The notes under the pieces: model-generated | Seen by the model: the letters and a program-made list of their open reading frames with translations, nothing else | The model's database searches: none | Told to the model about the DNA's origin: nothing | In this document: piece by piece, positions 1 through 6,326 of the stretch | How the letters are laid out: each line of letters begins with the position of its first letter | Position numbering within the stretch: the stretch's first letter is position 1 | NCBI GenBank assembly: GCA_035515515.1 | Contig: DATJBC010000116.1 | Span: 1-18,991, forward strand | Origin: DATJBC01 sp035515515 | GTDB lineage: Bacteria > Actinomycetota > Acidimicrobiia > Acidimicrobiales > UBA8190 | Direction: 5' to 3' | DNA: 18,991 nt | Position numbers and translations under genes: made by a program

Positions 1-986
1 ACGACGACCAGGCCGAGCCCGTCGCGCGCCTTGAGGCGGCGCGCCTTGGCCCGGATGTCCATCACGGTGAGGTTCGGGTTGTCGTCGATGTAGATGGGGG
101 CGTCGCCGAGACGCCCGATGGCGTCGGAGATCTTGGGCCAGTCCGACTCGAGCAGCCGGCCGTTGCGCATGCGGGTGGCGTCCACCGCCGCCTCGGAGCA
201 CAGCATGCGCTGGGTGAGCTCGAGGTGGCTCATCTCCAGGGAGAAGAGCAGCACCGGCACCCGGGCGTGCACCGCGGCGTGCTGGGCGATGCCCAACGCG
301 AAGCTCGTCTTGCCCATGGCGGGCCGCGCCCCCACCACCACGAGGTTCGACTTCTGCAGGCCCGCCAGGCGGTCGTCGAGGTCGCTGTAGCCCGTGGGCA
401 CGCCGGTGATGGCGTCGCCCCGGGCGAAGAGGTTCTCGAGGTGGTCGAGGCTGGCCGCCAGGAGGTCGCGCAGCGGCGCCATGGTGTCGACCACGCGGCG
501 CTGGGCCACCTCGAACACCATCGTCTCGGCGCGGTCCACGACGGCGGAGACGTCCTCGGGCACGCTGTAGCCGAGCTCGGCGATCTCGCCCGCCACCACC
601 ACGAGGCGGCGCAGGAGCGAGTGCTCCTCCACGATGCGGGCGTAGTGCGAGGCGTTGGCGGTGGACGGCGTGTTGACCTGCAGCGAGATGAGCACCGAGG
701 CGTCGCCCACCGCCTCGAGCAGCCCCGAGCGGCGCAGCTCGTCGGCCACGGTCACGGGGTCGGCGGGCTCACCCCGGGCGTAGAGGGCGGTGATGGCGCC
801 GAAGACGTGCCCGTGCGCCGGCTTGTAGAAGTCGTCGGCCATGCAGCACTCCAGCGCCGCGGCGATGGCGTCGCGCGACAGGAGCATCGCCCCCAGGAGG
901 GACTCCTCGGCGTCGAGGTTGTGCGGGGGGACCCGGCCCCCGGCGGGTTGGATCCGGCGGACCGTGCTGTCGAGTGCCTGCGCCAT
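1..986 (-). CDS. dnaB: Replicative DNA helicase DnaB (N-terminal 328 codons, cut by window edge)
   Basis: Hexameric replicative helicase that unwinds DNA at the fork and recruits primase. The ATG at 986-984 opens an uninterrupted frame to the window edge, so the C-terminal part is missing. The N-terminal domain begins with PPHNLDAEESLLGAML (about residues 20-35), the classic DnaB opening. The RecA-like domain shows the Walker A region GARPAMGKTS (219-228) followed by FSLEMSHLELTQRM (248-261) and IYIDDNPNLTV (298-308). Inteins often interrupt actinobacterial DnaB at the Walker A site; here that site is intact, though the later insertion site lies outside the window. A purine-rich AGGGGG stretch lies only a few bases before the ATG. 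The gene follows rplI on the same strand after 213 bp, the usual actinobacterial order. Identification is certain; only the 3' part is unseen. Confidence 0.97.
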   Translation of the reverse strand, partial: MAQALDSTVRRIQPAGGRVPPHNLDAEESLLGAMLLSRDAIAAALECCMADDFYKPAHGHVFGAITALYARGEPADPVTVADELRRSGLLEAVGDASVLISLQVNTPSTANASHYARIVEEHSLLRRLVVVAGEIAELGYSVPEDVSAVVDRAETMVFEVAQRRVVDTMAPLRDLLAASLDHLENLFARGDAITGVPTGYSDLDDRLAGLQKSNLVVVGARPAMGKTSFALGIAQHAAVHARVPVLLFSLEMSHLELTQRMLCSEAAVDATRMRNGRLLESDWPKISDAIGRLGDAPIYIDDNPNLTVMDIRAKARRLKARDGLGLVV

Positions 987-1013
987 GGTCCCCCTACCCT
1001 CGCCCAGCGGGCC

Positions 1014-1101
1014 TGTGGGAAACGAGCGGGGCAACCCTGAGAATTAGGGGTGGATAACCCTGTGGACGACCCGGGCCCCGGGCAGGGGCCACTGGGGACA
1101 A
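1014..1101. promoter_or_regulatory. Cluster of DnaA-box-like 9-mers in the rplI-dnaB gap
   Basis: The 213-bp gap 987-1199 has no credible gene. It holds four 9-mers resembling the DnaA box TGTGGATAA: TGTGGGAAA (1014-1022, 7/9), GGTGGATAA (1049-1057, 8/9), TGTGGACGA (1061-1069, 7/9) and TGGGGACAA (1093-1101, 7/9), all in the same orientation. They lie just upstream of dnaB, so DnaA control of dnaB is possible. High-GC chance matches at 7/9 are common, so only the 8/9 box is individually notable. Confidence 0.35.
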
Positions 1102-1178
1102 GTGCTCGTCTGGGCCCGGCCCGCCGGCGCGTCGCACCCGTGGAGGTTGGCACGGGGTTGTGTCGTTGGCGCCGAACA

Positions 1179-1196
1179 CCGGGGCGAGGGCCCCGG
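1179..1196 (-). terminator. Hairpin just after rplI
   Basis: A perfect 7-bp stem (CCGGGGC at 1179-1185, GCCCCGG at 1190-1196) with a 4-nt loop begins 3 bp beyond the rplI stop codon on the minus strand. There is no U-tract after it, so it may be a weak or factor-dependent terminator or a 3'-end stabiliser between rplI and dnaB. Confidence 0.4.
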
Positions 1197-1199
1197 CCG

Positions 1200-1649
1200 T
1201 CAGGCGCCGGCCACGACCTCCACGGTCAGCGTGGCCTCGACGTCGGCGTGCAGCCGCACCGGGACCAGATGGGTCCCCACCGACTTGATGGGCTCGCCCA
1301 GGTGCACGCGGCGGCGGTCGAGGACGGCCCCCGTCTGGGCCTCCACGGCGGCGACCACGTCGGCGGCGGTCACCGAGCCGAAGAGCCGGCCCTCGCTGCC
1401 GGCGCGGGCCGTGATGGTGATGGTGGCCGGCCCCAGCACGGCCGCCACCGACTCGGCGGCCTCCTTGTCCTGGGCGTCGCGCAGGTCGCGGGCGCTGCGC
1501 ATGGCGGCCGCCTGCGCCTCCACCCCCGGGGAGGCGACCAGCGCCCGGCCCGTGGGGAAGAGGAAGTTGCGGGCGAAGCCGCGCGCCACCTCCACGATGT
1601 CGCCGCGCTTGCCCACCCCCTCCACGTCACCGCGCAGCAGGACGCGCAT
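1200..1649 (-). CDS. rplI: 50S ribosomal protein bL9
   Basis: Binds 23S rRNA at the base of the L1 stalk. The 149-residue product begins MRVLLRGDVEGVGKRGDIVE and continues with VARGFARNFLFPTGRA, the strongly conserved bL9 N-terminal rRNA-binding domain. The long connecting helix (about 50-75) and the C-terminal domain starting near GRLFGSVTAADV follow, and the length matches the family. A GTG lies one codon upstream (1652). The ATG at 1649 gives the family's usual start and shares one base with the rpsR stop (TGATG); the GTG would give a 4-nt GTGA overlap. Either way the gene is translationally coupled to rpsR. Confidence 0.97.
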   Translation of the reverse strand: MRVLLRGDVEGVGKRGDIVEVARGFARNFLFPTGRALVASPGVEAQAAAMRSARDLRDAQDKEAAESVAAVLGPATITITARAGSEGRLFGSVTAADVVAAVEAQTGAVLDRRRVHLGEPIKSVGTHLVPVRLHADVEATLTVEVVAGA

Positions 1650-2161
1650 CACCCGCTCCCGTCGGGCGGCGCGCCCACCTCGACGGGCTCGGCGCCGGCC
1701 CCGTTGGCGGCCGTGTCGGGCGCGGCGGGGGCGGCGGGGGCGGCGGCGGCCGCGGCGCCGTCGGCGGCGCGGTCAGCCCCGGGGGCGGCCTCGCCCTCGG
1801 GGCCCTCGCCGCTGGGCGGGCGCGGGCCGTGGCGACCGGGGCCGCCGGGTCGCTCGCCCCGGCCCCGTCCCCGGCCCCCCGAGCGCTCCATCACGGTGCG
1901 CTGGGTGTAGGGCAACAGGACGAGCTCGCGGGCGGTCTTGATGGCCAGCGCGATCTCGCGCTGGTGCTGCGCGCAGTTCCCGGTGACGCGCCGGGCGCGG
2001 ATCTTGCCCCGGTCGCTCATGTACTTGCGCAGCATGGGGACGTCCTTGTAGTCGACCCAGTCGACCTTGTCGCGGCACAGCGCGCAGGGCTTCTTCTTGA
2101 TGCGCCGGCCGGCGTCCTTCGGGGCGCGGCGGCTAGAGGACCGGTCGGTGTTACGCGCCAT
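1649..2161 (-). CDS. rpsR: 30S ribosomal protein bS18 with long C-terminal extension
   Basis: Pairs with bS6 on the platform of the 30S subunit. The conserved core is complete within residues 1-92: KKKPCALCRDKVDWVDYKD, SDRGKIRARRVTGNCAQHQR and ALAIKTARELVLLPYT. Cys26, Cys29, Cys63 and His66 form the zinc-binding version of the protein. The family normally ends here at 75-90 residues, but this product runs to 170. The extra part is first Arg/Gly-rich (about 93-120), then Ala/Pro-rich and mildly acidic to the end, with no recognisable fold. The ATG lies 3 nt after the ssb stop, with a GAGGAG ribosome site inside the ssb 3' end. The frame stays open and ends exactly at the rplI start, so the tail is probably genuine rather than a frameshift. 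Confidence 0.95.
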   Translation of the reverse strand: MARNTDRSSSRRAPKDAGRRIKKKPCALCRDKVDWVDYKDVPMLRKYMSDRGKIRARRVTGNCAQHQREIALAIKTARELVLLPYTQRTVMERSGGRGRGRGERPGGPGRHGPRPPSGEGPEGEAAPGADRAADGAAAAAAPAAPAAPDTAANGAGAEPVEVGAPPDGSG

Positions 2162-2164
2162 GGC

Positions 2165-2623
2165 TCAGAAGGGCTCCTCGTCGAAGCCGTACCCGCCGTT
2201 CTGCGGGGCCGAGCCCCCCACCCGCGAGGGCGGGGCCTGGCCCCCCTCGGCCGGGCCGCGGCGCTCGTTCTTGGTCACCTGGGCCGTGGCCCAGCGCAGG
2301 CTGGGGCCGATCTCGTCCGCGGTGACCTCGATCTTGGAGCGCTTCTCGCCCTCCTGGTTCTCCCAGGAGCGCTGGTCGAGCCGGCCGGTGACGATCACCC
2401 GCGAGCCCCGCGAGAGGCTCTCGGCGGCGTTCTCGGCCATCTCCCGCCAGCACACGACGTCGAAGAAGGAGGTGGCCTCCTCCCACTCCTGGGTCTGGCG
2501 GTTCTGCCAGCGGCGGTTGACGGCCAGGCCGAAGGTGGCCGTGGCCTGGCCGGTGGGGGTGAAGCGCAGCTCGGGGTCCCGGGTGATGTTCCCGACCAGC
2601 ACGACGTTGTTGCCGTTCGCCAT
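2165..2623 (-). CDS. ssb: Single-stranded DNA-binding protein
   Basis: Coats single-stranded DNA in replication and repair. The 152-residue product has an OB fold from MANGNNVVLVGNITRDPELR through FGLAVNRRW, SFFDVVCWREMAENA and GSRVIVTGRLDQRSW to about residue 110. A short Gly/Pro-rich linker and the acidic tip FDEEPF follow; that tip is the known docking site for replication and repair partners. The tail is short for an actinobacterial SSB. A strong ribosome site, GAGGAAGGAA, lies directly upstream of the ATG at 2623. It sits between rpsF (19 nt upstream) and rpsR in the conserved ribosomal-protein operon. Confidence 0.97.
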   Translation of the reverse strand: MANGNNVVLVGNITRDPELRFTPTGQATATFGLAVNRRWQNRQTQEWEEATSFFDVVCWREMAENAAESLSRGSRVIVTGRLDQRSWENQEGEKRSKIEVTADEIGPSLRWATAQVTKNERRGPAEGGQAPPSRVGGSAPQNGGYGFDEEPF

Positions 2624-2641
2624 GGTTCCTTCCTCTGCAGC

Positions 2642-3061
2642 TCAGCCCGAGGCCCGGTCCCCGTCCCGGGCGGGCGCCCGGGACCGGGTGTGTTCCTTGC
2701 CCCCGGTCGGTGGCTTGGCTCCGGCCGTCCGCGGCCCGCCGGCGGCCGCCCGGGGGCGGGGCCGGCCGGCGACCGTGTCGGGCAGCCGGATGATCTTGTG
2801 GCGCATCACCTCGTCGGCCAGCACCAGGAACCGGTCGAGCTCGGCGGACGCCTTGGGCTCGGCGGTGAACTCGGCCACCACGTAATAGCCCTCACGCTTC
2901 TTGTTCATCTCGTAGGCGAGGGTCCGCTTCCCCCACCGGTCGACGGCCCCCGGGGTGCCCCCGTTGGACCGGACCACCTCGAGGGCCCGGTCCAGCACCT
3001 CCTGGACCTGCGACTCTTCGACCTCGGGGTCGAAGATCACCATCGTCTCGTACGGCCGCAC
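2642..3061 (-). CDS. rpsF: 30S ribosomal protein bS6 with C-terminal extension
   Basis: Forms a heterodimer with bS18 on the 30S platform. The core MRPYETMVIFDPEVEE, GKRTLAYEMNKKREGYYVV and MRHKIIRLPD spans residues 1-96 and matches the whole usual bS6 (about 95-100 residues). About 40 further residues follow, rich in Arg, Ala, Pro and Gly and without a known domain. The start is GTG at 3061-3059, supported by GGGAGGTGAG 6-10 nt upstream and by the canonical N-terminus. It is the first gene of the rpsF-ssb-rpsR-rplI run; ssb starts 19 nt later. A TACCAT -10-like box at 3177-3172 (minus strand) is a weak promoter candidate because no good -35 is present. Confidence 0.96.
   Translation of the reverse strand: MRPYETMVIFDPEVEESQVQEVLDRALEVVRSNGGTPGAVDRWGKRTLAYEMNKKREGYYVVAEFTAEPKASAELDRFLVLADEVMRHKIIRLPDTVAGRPRPRAAAGGPRTAGAKPPTGGKEHTRSRAPARDGDRASG
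2663..2684 (-). other. Very stable hairpin inside the 3' end of rpsF
   Basis: Perfect 9-bp arms (GTCCCGGGC at 2663-2671, GCCCGGGAC at 2676-2684) with a 4-nt loop; after one mismatch, three more pairs extend it. It lies within the codons of the bS6 extension, about 20 nt before the rpsF stop and about 40 nt before the ssb start. It could slow ribosomes, block 3'-5' mRNA decay, or be a by-product of GC-rich tail codons. No U-tract follows. Confidence 0.5.
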
Positions 3062-3062
3062 G

Positions 3063-3100
3063 CGCGGCTCACCTCCCTCTGGACCCGGGCATCAGCCGCG
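3063..3100 (-). promoter_or_regulatory. rpsF leader hairpin enclosing the ribosome binding site
   Basis: In the 129-bp leader of rpsF, 7-bp perfect arms (CGCGGCT and AGCCGCG in the transcript; 3094-3100 and 3063-3069) enclose 24 nt that contain the GGGAGGTG ribosome site. The inner arm ends 1 nt before the GTG start. Many bacteria carry an mRNA structure upstream of rpsF that binds the bS6:bS18 complex for autoregulation. Whether this hairpin is that element is inference; I did not identify its consensus bulge with certainty. Confidence 0.4.
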
Positions 3101-3190
3101 GGGCCCCACCCTCGGGGCGGAGCAGGGTTCTGACGGCCCGGCCGGGTCGTCCCCGTCCCAGGCCGCCGGTCATGGTATCCGACGGGTGGG

Positions 3191-4057
3191 TCAGCGTCCC
3201 CCGTCGCCCGCGGCGGCCGGCAGGTGGTAGGTCTCGGCGTCGGACGGGAAGGCCCCCGAGCGCACGTCGGCCGCCCACGCCGCGGCGGCCGCCACCGCCT
3301 CCCCCCGGAGGTCCGCGTAGCGGCGCACGAACTTGGGCGGCCGGCCCTCGCCCAGGCCGAGCAGGTCGTGGAAGACGAGCACCTGGCCGTCGCAGGCCGA
3401 CCCGGCCCCGATGCCGATGGTGGGCACCTCGACCGCCGCCGTGACCCGCGACGCCACCACGTCGGGCACGCCTTCGAGGACCAGGGCGAAGCACCCCGCG
3501 GCGGCCAGGGCCTTGGCCTCCTCCACCAGGGCGGCGGCCGCCTCGGCCTGCTTGGCCTGGACCCGGTAGCCGCCCATGGCGTGCACCGACTGGGGGGTGA
3601 GGCCCAGGTGCCCCATGACGGGGATCTCGGCCGACACGAGCGCCTCGACCATCGCCAGGCGGGGCCGGCCGCCCTCGAGCTTCACGGCCTCGGCGCCCGC
3701 CCGGACGAGGGTGGCCGCGTTGCGCAGCGTCTCCTCCACCGACACGTGGTAGCTCATCCACGGCATGTCCCCCACCACGAGCGCCCGGGGAGAGGCCCGC
3801 CCCACGGCCGCGGTGTGGTGGGCCATGACGGCGACGTCGACGTGCAAGGTGTCGGGGAGCCCGAGGACGTTGTTGGCCACCGAGTCCCCCACCAGGATGA
3901 GGTCGACGCCGGCCGCGTCGGCGATGCGCGCCCCGGGGGTGTCGTAGGCGGTGAGCATGACGAGGGGCTCGGCGCCCTGCGCCCGCTTGCGCGACCGGAC
4001 ACCGGGGACCGTCACCTTGCCGGCGGACGCGCCACCGGCCGTTGTCGTGCCAGCCAT
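3191..4057 (-). CDS. panB: 3-methyl-2-oxobutanoate hydroxymethyltransferase (ketopantoate synthase)
   Basis: Transfers a hydroxymethyl group from methylene-tetrahydrofolate to 2-oxoisovalerate to make ketopantoate, the first committed step of pantothenate and CoA synthesis, in the cytoplasm. The 288-residue product has all family landmarks: LVGDSVANNVLG (55-66), VVGDMPWMSYHVS (94-106), AVKLEGG (124-130), VMGHLGLTPQSVHAMGGY (147-164), LVLEGVPDV (192-200, Glu195 in the position of the catalytic Glu) and TIGIGAG (213-219). Length is normal, with about 15 extra N-terminal residues. The ATG at 4057 is fixed by a perfect AAGGAGG at 4069-4063 with a 5-nt spacer. No panC or panD lies nearby. It ends 129 bp before rpsF on the same strand. 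Confidence 0.96.
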   Translation of the reverse strand: MAGTTTAGGASAGKVTVPGVRSRKRAQGAEPLVMLTAYDTPGARIADAAGVDLILVGDSVANNVLGLPDTLHVDVAVMAHHTAAVGRASPRALVVGDMPWMSYHVSVEETLRNAATLVRAGAEAVKLEGGRPRLAMVEALVSAEIPVMGHLGLTPQSVHAMGGYRVQAKQAEAAAALVEEAKALAAAGCFALVLEGVPDVVASRVTAAVEVPTIGIGAGSACDGQVLVFHDLLGLGEGRPPKFVRRYADLRGEAVAAAAAWAADVRSGAFPSDAETYHLPAAAGDGGR

Positions 4058-4062
4058 GTTGG

Positions 4063-4069
4063 CCTCCTT
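4063..4069 (-). promoter_or_regulatory. Shine-Dalgarno of panB
   Basis: AAGGAGG on the minus strand, 5 nt before the ATG at 4057. It is a full-length match to the anti-Shine-Dalgarno and fixes the panB start. Confidence 0.8.
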
Positions 4070-4121
4070 GCCGTCCAGCGCCGTGGGGCTGCCGGCAGCG
4101 TCGGGACCGCGTTGCGTACCG

Positions 4122-4131
4122 AGTGTACCGT
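4122..4131. promoter_or_regulatory. Overlapping divergent -10 elements between panB and the zinc-ribbon gene
   Basis: The plus strand has TACCGT (4126-4131), 6 nt before the ATG at 4138. The minus strand has TACACT (4127-4122) facing panB. Both fit the actinobacterial TAnnnT pattern and they share two bases. No convincing -35 is visible for either. The plus-strand spacing predicts a leaderless transcript. Confidence 0.35.
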
Positions 4132-4137
4132 GCCGCC

Positions 4138-4329
4138 ATGGCCTCGACCGGGCCGCCGACCGAGGCGGCCTGCGACAACTGCGGCGCGCCCGCCCACGAC
4201 CTGGCGCCCGTGCACCGGGTGTACCTGGCCGCCGGGGGCGACGGGGCCCTCGGCGCGGCGGAGGCGCAGCCCGAGGTGGAGCGGTGGTGCGCGGCCTGCC
4301 GGGGCACCTACCCCAGCGAGCCGGCCTGA
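4138..4329 (+). CDS. Small zinc-ribbon-like protein, function unknown
   Basis: A 63-residue protein starting at the ATG 4138, with two CxxC knuckles: CDNC (Cys12, Cys15) and CAAC (Cys51, Cys54). The 35 residues between them would form the ribbon. This suggests a single structural zinc site; no DNA-binding or catalytic signature is visible. I do not recognise a named family. It lacks a ribosome site but has a TAnnnT box 6 nt before the ATG, so it is probably leaderless. Longer in-frame starts at 4042 would run through the panB promoter region and are less likely. It is followed after 11 nt by the SRPBCC gene, so the two are probably co-transcribed. Confidence 0.6.
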   Translation: MASTGPPTEAACDNCGAPAHDLAPVHRVYLAAGGDGALGAAEAQPEVERWCAACRGTYPSEPA

Positions 4330-4340
4330 GGGGCAGGCCC

Positions 4341-4820
4341 GTGGCGCGCTCGCCCTATGTCATCGACTACCGGGGGAGCTTCGAGTTCCCGGTAACACCC
4401 GCCGCGGTGTGGCGCTCCATCGAGCACGGCGAGCGCTTCGAGACCTGGTGGGCGTGGCTGCGGGAGTTCCGCCTGGAGGGCGGGCGCCTGGCGCCGGGTG
4501 CGGTGCTGCGGGGCGTGGTGGTGCCGCCCGTCCCCTACACCATGGCCGTGCGCGTGGTCATCGAGGCCTGCGAACCGCCACGGCGCCTCGAGGCCACCGT
4601 GCACGGCGACATCGAGGGATCGGCGCGGCTGGCGCTCGACGCCGTGGAGGGTGGCACCCGGGCCGAGGTGTCCTGGGTCATCGAGATGCAGACGCGCGCC
4701 ATGCGGGCGGCGGCCCGGCTGGCGCACCCCCTGCTGCGCTGGGGCCACGACCGCGTGGTGGAGGCCACCGTCGACGGGTACCGCCGCCACATGGCCGCCG
4801 GCGGTGGCGGGCTCAGCTGA
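4341..4820 (+). CDS. SRPBCC/START-fold (polyketide cyclase-like) protein
   Basis: A 159-residue protein of the helix-grip lipid/ligand-binding superfamily. The opening SPYVIDYRGSFEFPVTPAAV, then WRSIEHGERFETWWAWLREF, and the closing amphipathic helix (HDRVVEATVDGYRRHMA, about 137-153) are typical: a beta-strand, then the AxVW-type first helix, then a long C-terminal helix over the cavity. The ligand cannot be told from sequence. The GTG at 4341 is preceded by GAGGGGCAGG, and the upstream gene stops 11 nt before it. The last 8 nt overlap the 3' end of the convergent UbiA-like gene. The neighbours suggest a hydrophobic isoprenoid or quinone ligand, but this is inference only. Confidence 0.75.
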   Translation: MARSPYVIDYRGSFEFPVTPAAVWRSIEHGERFETWWAWLREFRLEGGRLAPGAVLRGVVVPPVPYTMAVRVVIEACEPPRRLEATVHGDIEGSARLALDAVEGGTRAEVSWVIEMQTRAMRAAARLAHPLLRWGHDRVVEATVDGYRRHMAAGGGGLS

Positions 4821-5544
4821 GGCGGGCCACAGCCAGCCCGGCGGCCAGGGCGACCATGCCCCAGGACGTGGCCCGCAGGGCGCGCTCGAGCGGCAGGAGC
4901 AGGGCGGCGGCGTCGAGGTGCTCGACGGTGCCGTCGGCCATCGTCGCCATCCCCTCGACGTGGTGCACCGAGCGGCGCAGCCGGCGCGCCGGGGTGGAGA
5001 GGCTGCGCTGCGCCCACGACAGCGCCACGGCGGCCAGGGCCACCAGCAGCGCGGCGGGACGGAGGGTGTCTGCCTGGGCCACGTAGGCGGTGAGGACGGG
5101 GAACGCCCCCCACGACAGGGCGAAGCCGGCGTCGGTGTGCACCATCCCGCCGGCCAGCTCGGCGTTGTACGCCACGACCAGGATCGGGCCCACCACCATG
5201 AACGGGACCAGGACCAGGCCCACGACGCCGACGCCCACGGCCCCGAGGGCCAGTGCCCCCGCCACCGACGCCACCGTGACGGCGCCGAGGACACGTCGGG
5301 GGATGGCGGTGCGCAGCGGCCGGCCGTGCAGCTCGTCGAGGGCGTGGGCACCCACCCCGACGGCGAGGAGGAAGGCCAGCAGCGTCGCCACCATCCGGTC
5401 GGTGCGCACGTGGGGGGCCACGCAGGCCCCGATGACGACGTAGGAGAGATGCCACGCCGTGTAGGGCGGGTGCAACAGGGTCCACCAGTCGCGCCACGGG
5501 CCGCGCCCGGCGGCGTAGAAGGCGGGGCGAGGGCGCTCATCCAC
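4813..5544 (-). CDS. UbiA-like multi-pass membrane protein, degenerate active-site motifs
   Basis: A 243-residue hydrophobic protein with about six to seven membrane segments (roughly 30-46, 50-68, 84-107, 108-126, 140-156, 163-178, 228-240). The stretch GAHALDELHGRPLRTAIP (65-82) aligns in layout with the UbiA motif NDxxDxxxD-x-RPxRxxPsG, but the leading Asn-Asp is replaced by Ala-His and only Asp70 is clearly kept. VAYNAELAGG followed by FALSWGAFPVLTAY resembles the later UbiA half. It may be a prenyltransferase relative with altered chemistry, or a non-catalytic homologue; confidence in the family is moderate. The GTG at 5544 has a GGGGGAG site upstream and overlaps the UbiE-type gene by 8 nt, so the two form an operon. 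Confidence 0.6.
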   Translation of the reverse strand: MDERPRPAFYAAGRGPWRDWWTLLHPPYTAWHLSYVVIGACVAPHVRTDRMVATLLAFLLAVGVGAHALDELHGRPLRTAIPRRVLGAVTVASVAGALALGAVGVGVVGLVLVPFMVVGPILVVAYNAELAGGMVHTDAGFALSWGAFPVLTAYVAQADTLRPAALLVALAAVALSWAQRSLSTPARRLRRSVHHVEGMATMADGTVEHLDAAALLLPLERALRATSWGMVALAAGLAVARLS

Positions 5545-6277
5545 CGGACCGGCTCCCCCACATGACGAGACCGCCCCCCAGGCTCATGGCCCGCACCCCG
5601 ACGTCGCCGATGCCCGCGGCGCGCCAGGCCCGCACCGTCCAGTCGAGGGGATAGCGCCGGTAGTGGGCCGAGATGCTGGGGCCCAGGAAGCGGCCCACGT
5701 CGAACCACGCCCGGCCCCCCGTGAGCGCGCCCGCCACGGGCAGCACCAGCCGCGTGTAGCCCCACCACCAGAAGTGCCAGAAGGGGCGCTCGGGGACGAG
5801 GAACTCGAGGTTGGCGACGACGCCTCCCGGCTTCACCACCCGGGCCAGCTCGCGCAAGGTGGCGGCCGGGTCGGCCACGTAACGCAACAGGTAGGTGAAG
5901 GTGAGGGCGTCGAAGGTGCCGTCCGCGAACGGGAGGCGCTCGCCGCCGCCCACCACCAGCTGCACGCGCCCCGCGCATCGGGCGTCGTCGACGGCGCGGC
6001 GCCCCTGGCGCACCATGGCCTCGGTCAGGTCCACCCCCACCACACGCGCCGAGGTGCGCGCGGCGAGCTGGATCGCCACCCCGGCCGTGCCGGTGGCCAC
6101 GTCCAGCACCAGCCGGGGGTGGGCGTCGGCGACGTGGTCGACCATGGCGCGCCGCCACCGGCGGTTCTGGCCCAACGACAGCCATTCCGCCAGCCGGTCG
6201 TAGCGGGCGGGGAGGTCACGGAACAGCCGGCGGGCGAAGCGGCCGTCGCGGGGGCTGGCGGATCCGTCGAGCCGCAC
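5537..6277 (-). CDS. UbiE/MenG-type C-methyltransferase
   Basis: A SAM-dependent methyltransferase of the ubiquinone/menaquinone family, acting on a prenylated ring at the membrane. Visible landmarks (numbered from GTG 6277, 246 residues): ARYDRLAEWLSLGQNRRWRR (24-43), equivalent to the family YD..N...S.G....WR signature; SAM motif I LVLDVATGTAG (56-66); acidic VVGVDLTEAM (79-88); LPFADGTFDALTF (115-127); and ELARVVKPGGVVANLEF (143-159). The tail SISAHYRRYPLDWTVRAWRA resembles the UbiE end. The start is uncertain: GTG at 6277 or 6295, neither with a strong ribosome site. Whether the substrate is demethylmenaquinone or another isoprenoid ring is not shown. It is divergent from the reductase gene 49 bp away. 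Confidence 0.85.
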   Translation of the reverse strand: MRLDGSASPRDGRFARRLFRDLPARYDRLAEWLSLGQNRRWRRAMVDHVADAHPRLVLDVATGTAGVAIQLAARTSARVVGVDLTEAMVRQGRRAVDDARCAGRVQLVVGGGERLPFADGTFDALTFTYLLRYVADPAATLRELARVVKPGGVVANLEFLVPERPFWHFWWWGYTRLVLPVAGALTGGRAWFDVGRFLGPSISAHYRRYPLDWTVRAWRAAGIGDVGVRAMSLGGGLVMWGSRSGG

Positions 6278-6326
6278 TCTGCGACAATCCCACACCGACG
6301 CCGGTCTCGTCCGAGGGGGTGGCGGC

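Noticed and set aside
327..332. Possible intein at the DnaB Walker A site
   Set aside because: The GARPAMGKTS motif reads through without interruption.
994..1179. A possible 61-residue gene in the rplI-dnaB gap
   Set aside because: Composition is Pro/Arg/Gly shadow-like, with no ribosome site and no family resemblance; it overlaps the hairpin after rplI.
3224..5086. A 620-codon open frame on the plus strand across panB and beyond
   Set aside because: It is antisense to panB and crosses several real genes, with a His/Gly/Arg-rich composition typical of GC-rich shadow frames.
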